From positions 1 to 24,054 of the forward strand of contig CAJNOQ010002493.1 in the NCBI GenBank assembly GCA_905250885.1: 24,054 bases of DNA. The letters run 5' to 3'. The stretch comes from Didymodactylos carnosus (taxonomy: Eukaryota; Rotifera; Eurotatoria; Philodinida; Philodinidae). A program made the translations under genes and the position numbers. Shown here piece by piece: positions 19,520 to 24,054 of this stretch. Every line of letters starts with the position of its first letter. Position 1 is the first letter of the stretch. The notes below the pieces were generated by a model. That model had not been told where the DNA came from. It ran no database searches and was given only the letters and a program-made list of their open reading frames with translations.

Positions 19520-20099
19520 TCTGACCGTTGAAAAAAGCAAGGTAGTTTTGCTTCTTTCTTAAACAAGAGGGTTCTTGTTCGACAATTTCAGATTTAGCAT
19601 ATATCTAAAAATGACATTTCATCAAAGAATTCCAATCCAAAATTCATTAAGGAAAAATGTTTCAATTATCTTTCCTTTTTTCCAAACATTTCGGGCAAAA
19701 TCTGTCCAGAAATAGTCTAATATTTAGAACATAGCTACATTATTTCACCAATAACTTGTCTCCTTTGATGTTTTATATTAAATCAAAAAAATACGACAGA
19801 TCTGTCCGACACTTAATAGTTCTCAAATGTTTACCCATATCAAAACAAAATTACTTAATAGTCTGTGGATAGAAGGAGAAGACACCGTTTTACTTTGTTA
19901 AATTTGCGATTAATAGAGTGCCTTGGGGTAATTATGGTCAGCTCCTCAAAATTTCGCCGTATTTTTGCTATAGTTCGCTCAATTTTTATCCAGGAAAAGC
20001 GATATTTTACAGGTAAATAGCGATAACTTCTGGCTATCGATTCATGTAAAAATTTTCACTAAAAACAAACGTGTTTTCAAAGAACTAGTCGAAGAACTC
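19520..20099. other. AT-rich stretch without a recognised gene
   Basis: No exon chain, RNA gene or bounded repeat is visible between the 3' end of the Id-like gene and the AAAACTGAG cluster. Confidence 0.35.
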
Positions 20100-20220
20100 A
20101 TTTAAGTTCATTGGAACATGAAGAACTTAATTTCTGTTTTTCAACAAAAACTGAGTTTTTCACTCATTTCAGTTTTCCAGCTCATTTTAGTTTTTCAAAA
20201 ACTGAGATCTTAGAAAAGTG
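20100..20220. repeat. AAAACTGAG / CTCA-TTTTAGTTTT word cluster
   Basis: AAAAACTGAG appears twice, at about 20145 and 20197, and its complement-like forms CTCATTTCAGTTTT and CTCATTTTAGTTTT lie between them; GAACTT/AAGTTC words precede. This makes a small foldback-rich patch. An open frame crosses it, but the reading is Phe/Ser-rich and follows the repeat. Confidence 0.4.
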
Positions 20221-20431
20221 GGAAAGTATGTTTTTTCTTTTCAGTTCTTTGAAGATCTCGAAATTCAAAAAGAAAAAGCAAATCACAGTTGATGATCACC
20301 GCCTTTGTTTTGCTGATCATAATATACATAACATACATGATATTTTCTTACAAAAACTTCAATTCATTTGTCAAAATTTCTAACTACGTACAATAATGTG
20401 CAGATTTCAAGGACATATTTGTCTGTGACAA

Positions 20432-20549
20432 TAGAGCCCTAGGACCCGATCCTAACCCTACCAGATCGCAGAGTCAGATCAGGTTCCAACTGGTTTTCTA
20501 AATGTCGGTCGGGTTTGGGTTACGTTTTCTCAACCCGTGCAGGACTCCA
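20432..20549. mobile_element. Degraded hAT-like relic, about 118 bp
   Basis: The left end reads TAGAGCCCTAGGACCCG and the reverse complement of the right end reads TGGAGTCCTGCACGGGTTG, an imperfect inverted pair resembling hAT termini of the TAGAGTCCTGCACGGG type. Inside the right end is GGTCGGGTTTGGGTTACG, GC-rich sequence foreign to the region. Possible target duplications TGTGACAA and GTTGGCAA agree at only five of eight bases, so this is an old insertion or a chance similarity. Confidence 0.45.
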
Positions 20550-20756
20550 GTTGGCAATATTTAAAGAGTATAAGAAAAATAATTCAGACTTATGTGATCA
20601 TTGATATAGTACTGATAAAAAAAAATTAAACGCAGAGAACCGAAAAGAAGAAGAATTAAAAATAGGTTCCTTGAAAAAATGAAGAAGAAAAATGAATTTA
20701 AAGATGTGAAAAAAATGAGTTTTACAAAAGAACTCATGTCCCATACAGGGAACTTC

Positions 20757-21033
20757 CAAGTCAAATCCAATTACTAAAAGGTTTTCTGTTATGGTTCTAG
20801 AAAACCATCAGTATGAAAAATAGAATTAAATCGAAAAATTAATATTTTGCATATCTGGTAGAGAAAACAATCATTTTATTACAAATCTACCCAATTCGAA
20901 CTTTCTGTCACATTACTATCGATGGTACTAGTTTTTTGGAGACCATCTTAATTTTTATCATCACATTTTCAAATATAGAAACCACATGGAAACACAGGTT
21001 AACGATTACGCTGATTATCCAGGTAGCATTTGT
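20757..21033 (+). repeat. Large inverted repeat, left arm
   Basis: This 277-base arm pairs with 21141-21432 with high identity by eye. Shared blocks include CCAATTACTAAAAGG, TACAAATCTACCCAA, GGAGACCATCTTAATTTTTA and AAACCACATGGAAACA. It has no long open frame. The arms would fold into a long imperfect hairpin with a loop of about 107 bases. Confidence 0.92.
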
Positions 21034-21140
21034 TTCGTTCTCGAAGTTCAACTGACGTTGGATCTAAAGATGTGATTTTCAAGTGTAATCAAGCCAAAGT
21101 GATATAAGTAACATCCGACAGAATATGAAGAGTTATGATA

Positions 21141-21432
21141 AAAAAAATGCTACCATGATAATCAGCATAGTCGATAACCTATGTTTCCATGTGGTTTCTA
21201 CATTTGAAAATGCGATGATAAAAATTAAGATGGTCTCCAAAAAACTAGCACCATCAGTAGTAATGTGATAGAAAGTTCGAGTTGGGTAGATTTGTAATAA
21301 AATGATTGTTTTCTCTACCAGACATGCAAAATATTAATTTTTCGATTAAATCCTATTTTTCATACTGATGGTTTTCCAAAGGTTTTCTAGAACCATAACA
21401 GAAAACCTTTTAGTAATTGGATCTGATTTTGG
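21141..21432 (-). repeat. Large inverted repeat, right arm
   Basis: Reverse-complement partner of 20757-21033. It carries a short extra segment where GGTTTTC is duplicated (GGTTTTCCAAAGGTTTTC at 21370-21387), absent from the left arm. Scattered substitutions show the arms are diverging. Confidence 0.92.
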
Positions 21433-21794
21433 CAATCTTATAAATTTAAACTATCGAGTTTAACAAGTTCAAAGTAAACATCAAAGAAAAGTTAACTTAT
21501 CATCTCAGTTTACTAGAGAAAACCTCTCAAAAATCTTGATTTTTCATCAAAGATCTTCTAGGAACTCTTCAGAACAAAATAATTTTTGAATCAAAACTAC
21601 ATTTTTAGATTAAAAATCCAATGAGCATATTCAGAGAGAAGTTCATTTATCGCTGAATTTCTAATAAAGATACCCCCCCAAACCTGTCAACTCAAATTCA
21701 AGGTTTTTCAAAATCACATTCTGAAAGTGAAAATCAAAGAAAACCAATATCACCAAATATATATTGGTGGACTACAATATAAAAATTACCGATT
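21433..21794. other. AT-rich stretch without a recognised gene
   Basis: Nothing recognised except a short palindromic ATATATTGGTGG region near 21760. It would be the 3' flank of the putative minus-strand exon at 21795. Confidence 0.3.
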
Positions 21795-22005
21795 TCATGA
21801 GAAAATGCTGGTATAGTGAATATATGACTTAATCAGATTGGATGGAAAACTAAAACGAGACGGTGGGGGACTTGATGAACTAAAACGTTGTATTGGATAT
21901 AAACATTGTGGTATTTGCTGTGGCGTGTTCATTTGCTCATACGACGTTTGCTGATCTAACGTGGATGGTTGTTGTTGGTCATCTGAATTGCTATTTAAGA
22001 CATTT
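21795..22005 (-). CDS. Probable terminal exon, Q/S/P-rich, unrecognised
   Basis: On the minus strand a frame runs through SDDQQQPSTLDQQTSYEQ and continues with QRFSSSSPPPSRFSFPS to a TGA at 21795. The amino-acid mix (Gln, Ser, Pro) and the mixed CAA/CAG and TCA/TCC/AGT codons look like a disordered coding tail, unlike the Lys/Phe/Ile-rich noise frames of the region. The frame opens much further upstream (to 22172), but that part reads as hydrophobic AT-rich filler and a CTAAG acceptor near 22005 is a plausible exon start. No family is identified. Upstream exons should lie at higher coordinates; none was secured. Confidence 0.33.
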
Positions 22006-22459
22006 CTTAGAATTTGTCTATTCCACAGAAAATTCAAATAATATTGTATCTTATTTAAATCGAATAGATAATATAAAATAATATCGATTAAATCATTATA
22101 TACAATACAAAAAAAATATTCGAAAGAAACTGCTTCGCTGGTGATCGTTTCAATAGACCTGATTACTACCAAGTAGTAATTATTTCTTGTTTTAATTCTT
22201 TCCTGTTTTTTGTTACTGTCTCTTAAAACATAAAATTAAGGAATGGAAACAGTTCAATGATCTACCACAGTTATCCAGTTAGATACAACAAAGGTCTGTA
22301 CGTTGTTTCTTGCAAAATACGTTAAGCCAACCTCCACGTTGTGTGTTCTGGGCAATGCAAACGGACCTGTGAATCCTTAACAACTTTTGATCGACAATCT
22401 ATCATGCAACCACAACATTCTTAACACTATACTAAATAGCATTTGAACAGAAAACACTG

Positions 22460-22506
22460 TCCGCGTGACCAGCAGAAATTACAGGTGTTGAGCACATTTT
22501 GTACTA
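22460..22506 (+). repeat. 47-base direct repeat, copy 1
   Basis: TCCGCGTGACC...TTGAGCACATTTTGTACTA recurs at 23018-23064 with four differences, exactly 558 bases away. The two copies bracket the AACCGC cluster. Confidence 0.85.
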
Positions 22507-22699
22507 CACATTTTGTGGTAAAAAACTAAGGAAAATAAATTCTGAGATATATTAAGCTTTTTATCTTCATTGAGCCTGAAGTGCTATTGTAGAAACTTTT
22601 ATACGTACTTTTCGCAAAAAACATTAAATTAACCAAGCACAGGCGAAAAGCACTTCAGTAGATGAAATAGTAAAATTTGAAATGAGAACGAACCCAGAC

Positions 22700-23015
22700 A
22701 CGAAAAGTTAACAAAATAACCGCAAAAAGAACGGTTTTGTGCGGTTTAAGCTCCAGCAAAATAACGCAGGAAATCAACAAAATAACCGTTTTTTGCGGTC
22801 TGACACCGGCTAATAACCGCTAGAAAATCGATTATAAATTTCTCGCTTTCTTTCTCACCTGCGTTAAACGCAGTTAATAACCGTTCAGAACGCGGTTATC
22901 GGAGCATATTTTTTGATGAACTGGAACCGCTCATAACCGCGTTATAAGGTTCTTTTTGTGAATATTAACTGTGTTAAACGCAGCTACAAACTGTTTCTAA
23001 CCGCATTTTCAGCTC
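22700..23015. repeat. AACCGC / GCGGTT word cluster
   Basis: At least a dozen copies of ATAACCGC, ACCGTT, GCGGTT or GTTAAACGCAG occur in both orientations, e.g. AACGGTTTTGTGCGGTTT, AATAACCGTTTTTTGCGGT and GAACGCGGTTAT. GCGTTAAACGCAGTTAATAA and TGTTAAACGCAGCTACAA form a diverged internal repeat about 115 bases apart. No coding frame survives. The style matches the AACGCGTT element at 1637-1866, but clear terminal repeats were not found. Confidence 0.5.
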
Positions 23016-23017
23016 TA

Positions 23018-23064
23018 TCCACGTGACCAACAGAAATAACAGCTGTTGAGCACATTTTGTACTA
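23018..23064 (+). repeat. 47-base direct repeat, copy 2
   Basis: Second copy of 22460-22506, same orientation, starting TCCACGTGACC. Placement just after the AACCGC cluster suggests that the copies are parts of one larger repeat unit or duplicated flanks. Confidence 0.85.
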
Positions 23065-23199
23065 AATCGAAAAGGGCGATTCTAGCCAATTTAGCGCACA
23101 CGTAGATCTCTGCGGTTTTCACCAAAATATAACAGCGTGAACCGCTGCTATACTCCAACGATGCAAAAATAATATCAAAAACACACCCGCGTTTTTTAT

Positions 23200-23305
23200 A
23201 CGAGAGACCGGTTATTGTGTCGCAAATCGTCGATTTTGACCGGTTTTTTTGCTCCAGAATGAACCGGTATGATCTGTATTTTCGACCGATTTTTCGTATT
23301 GATTT
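23200..23305. repeat. ACCGGTT word cluster
   Basis: GACCGGTTATT, GACCGGTTTTT, GAACCGGTAT and GACCGATTTTT lie within about 100 bases, with the near-palindrome AAATCGTCGATTTT between them. This is a further small cluster built on a palindromic word (ACCGGT). Confidence 0.4.
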
Positions 23306-24054
23306 TCGTGTACTTGCTTTTCTGCAGGAGAAAAACTAATCATCGGAAAGTAAATCCCGTAAATTGCAAGAAAAATATTGGATCATTGTTCGGAAAAAGA
23401 TAATTGCAAAATCATTTTAAGTGCACTTCTGACGAGTTGTACGTTTATTGGTTTAGATTTGGAACAATGTGTCGTTGTTGCGAGAAAGCTAGACGATTGC
23501 ACATTTCAAACAAAGTTTTATGCAGATGTTAATATCATATAAGTTATAATATCCTCATGGGAACCATGTCTTCCCGCTTAGAGTTACTTTTATTCGATAC
23601 TATTCGATACTATATGCATCGTATTGAATAAATTAAAATAATTCAAGTGAAATTCAATGTTTATTTTAGTATTTTAAATCCAACGACCGAAAAAGGCAGT
23701 AGATTCTTACATTTAACTGACATACTATTTCGATGTGATATTTACGATCGAAAGCAAAAAATTTCTTTGACATTAGTAGTTTCTTCATAGACGAACAAAA
23801 TGATGGATGGCATGCTTGACGAAACTGAACGCCGATTACTAAAAGTTAGTCAAAACAACAGCACCATTAATTCTGTTTGTGTAAAACCACGAGAATTATG
23901 CAACACATAAACAACAAAATAATCCATATTAAATATAAGCAAATAATATACTGTTCTGTATGCTAATCCCAAATAATTCAATAGGTGTAATATTATGTGA
24001 TAATTTTGATGGATAAAATGATGAAAAAATAACCCCCCTATGATGATTTGTAAA
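23306..24054. other. Right flank, no secure gene
   Basis: The only coding-like item is ATG 23800 to TAA 23910, 36 codons starting MMDGMLDETERRLLKVSQNN, with favourable context (AACAAAATGATGG) and a TTCTTCATAG acceptor-like site ten bases before. It is too short to call. AAATAA-type signals are common here because of base composition. Confidence 0.3.

Noticed and set aside
20111..20383. 90-codon frame rich in Phe and Lys
   Set aside because: It is produced by the AAAACTGAG word cluster and AT-rich filler; no protein family is recognisable.
1..24054. CRISPR arrays, operons, ribosome binding sites, rRNA or tRNA genes
   Set aside because: The split genes show this is eukaryotic nuclear DNA, and no regularly spaced repeats or recognisable tRNA/rRNA segments were seen by eye; a tRNA scan was not possible.

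Overview
The window is nuclear DNA from a small-genome invertebrate animal. It is strongly AT-rich, its genes are split by many short introns (mostly 55-120 bases) with GT...AG ends and T-rich acceptors, poly(A) signals follow the coding ends, and the recognisable proteins are animal families: a many-exon anoctamin, an Id-like HLH protein and a mitochondrial ATPase-inhibitor (IF1) homologue. AT-rich sequence with very short introns would fit a bdelloid rotifer, but this is inference; nothing here fixes the phylum.

Layout. Bases 1-6370 hold no gene I can support. They contain repeat relics, each built from one short word repeated in both orientations: CGCG-rich at 1-125, GGAAAACTG/CAGTTTTCC at about 320-1080 (with a 64-base direct repeat), AACGCGTT at 1637-1866 (with hAT-like ends), and CAAGT/ACTTG at about 3835-3960. 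At 6371-6577 (minus) is a possible scrap of a pogo/Tigger-type transposase. At 7569-7775 (minus) is a compact one-exon IF1-like gene. A 294-base hAT-type MITE with a perfect 8-base target duplication lies at 9335-9628. The main gene is an anoctamin (TMEM16), plus strand, 9838 to 16672 or 17116. At least 20 core exons can be joined in frame into about 1,045 residues; the first coding exon is not secured. Between its dimerization domain and the first transmembrane exons lies a 1,465-base interval with five candidate cassette exons (30, 45, 186, 15 and 18 bases), all phase 1-1, and the C terminus has two possible ends. The region 17480-18400 holds an interleaved pair of inverted repeats. A small Id-like gene follows at 19060-19251. 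Beyond it are a hAT relic (20432-20549), a large inverted repeat (20757-21432), a Q/S/P-rich probable terminal exon on the minus strand (21795 to about 22000), and an AACCGC word cluster followed by a second copy of a 47-base repeat (22460-23064).

The three recognised genes are not functionally linked. Anoctamins are calcium-controlled membrane channels or lipid scramblases, Id proteins block bHLH transcription factors, and IF1 restrains mitochondrial ATP hydrolysis. The most unusual structures are the stacked symmetrical cassette exons in the anoctamin and the series of word-specific palindromic clusters, several of which look like internally repetitive non-autonomous hAT elements.
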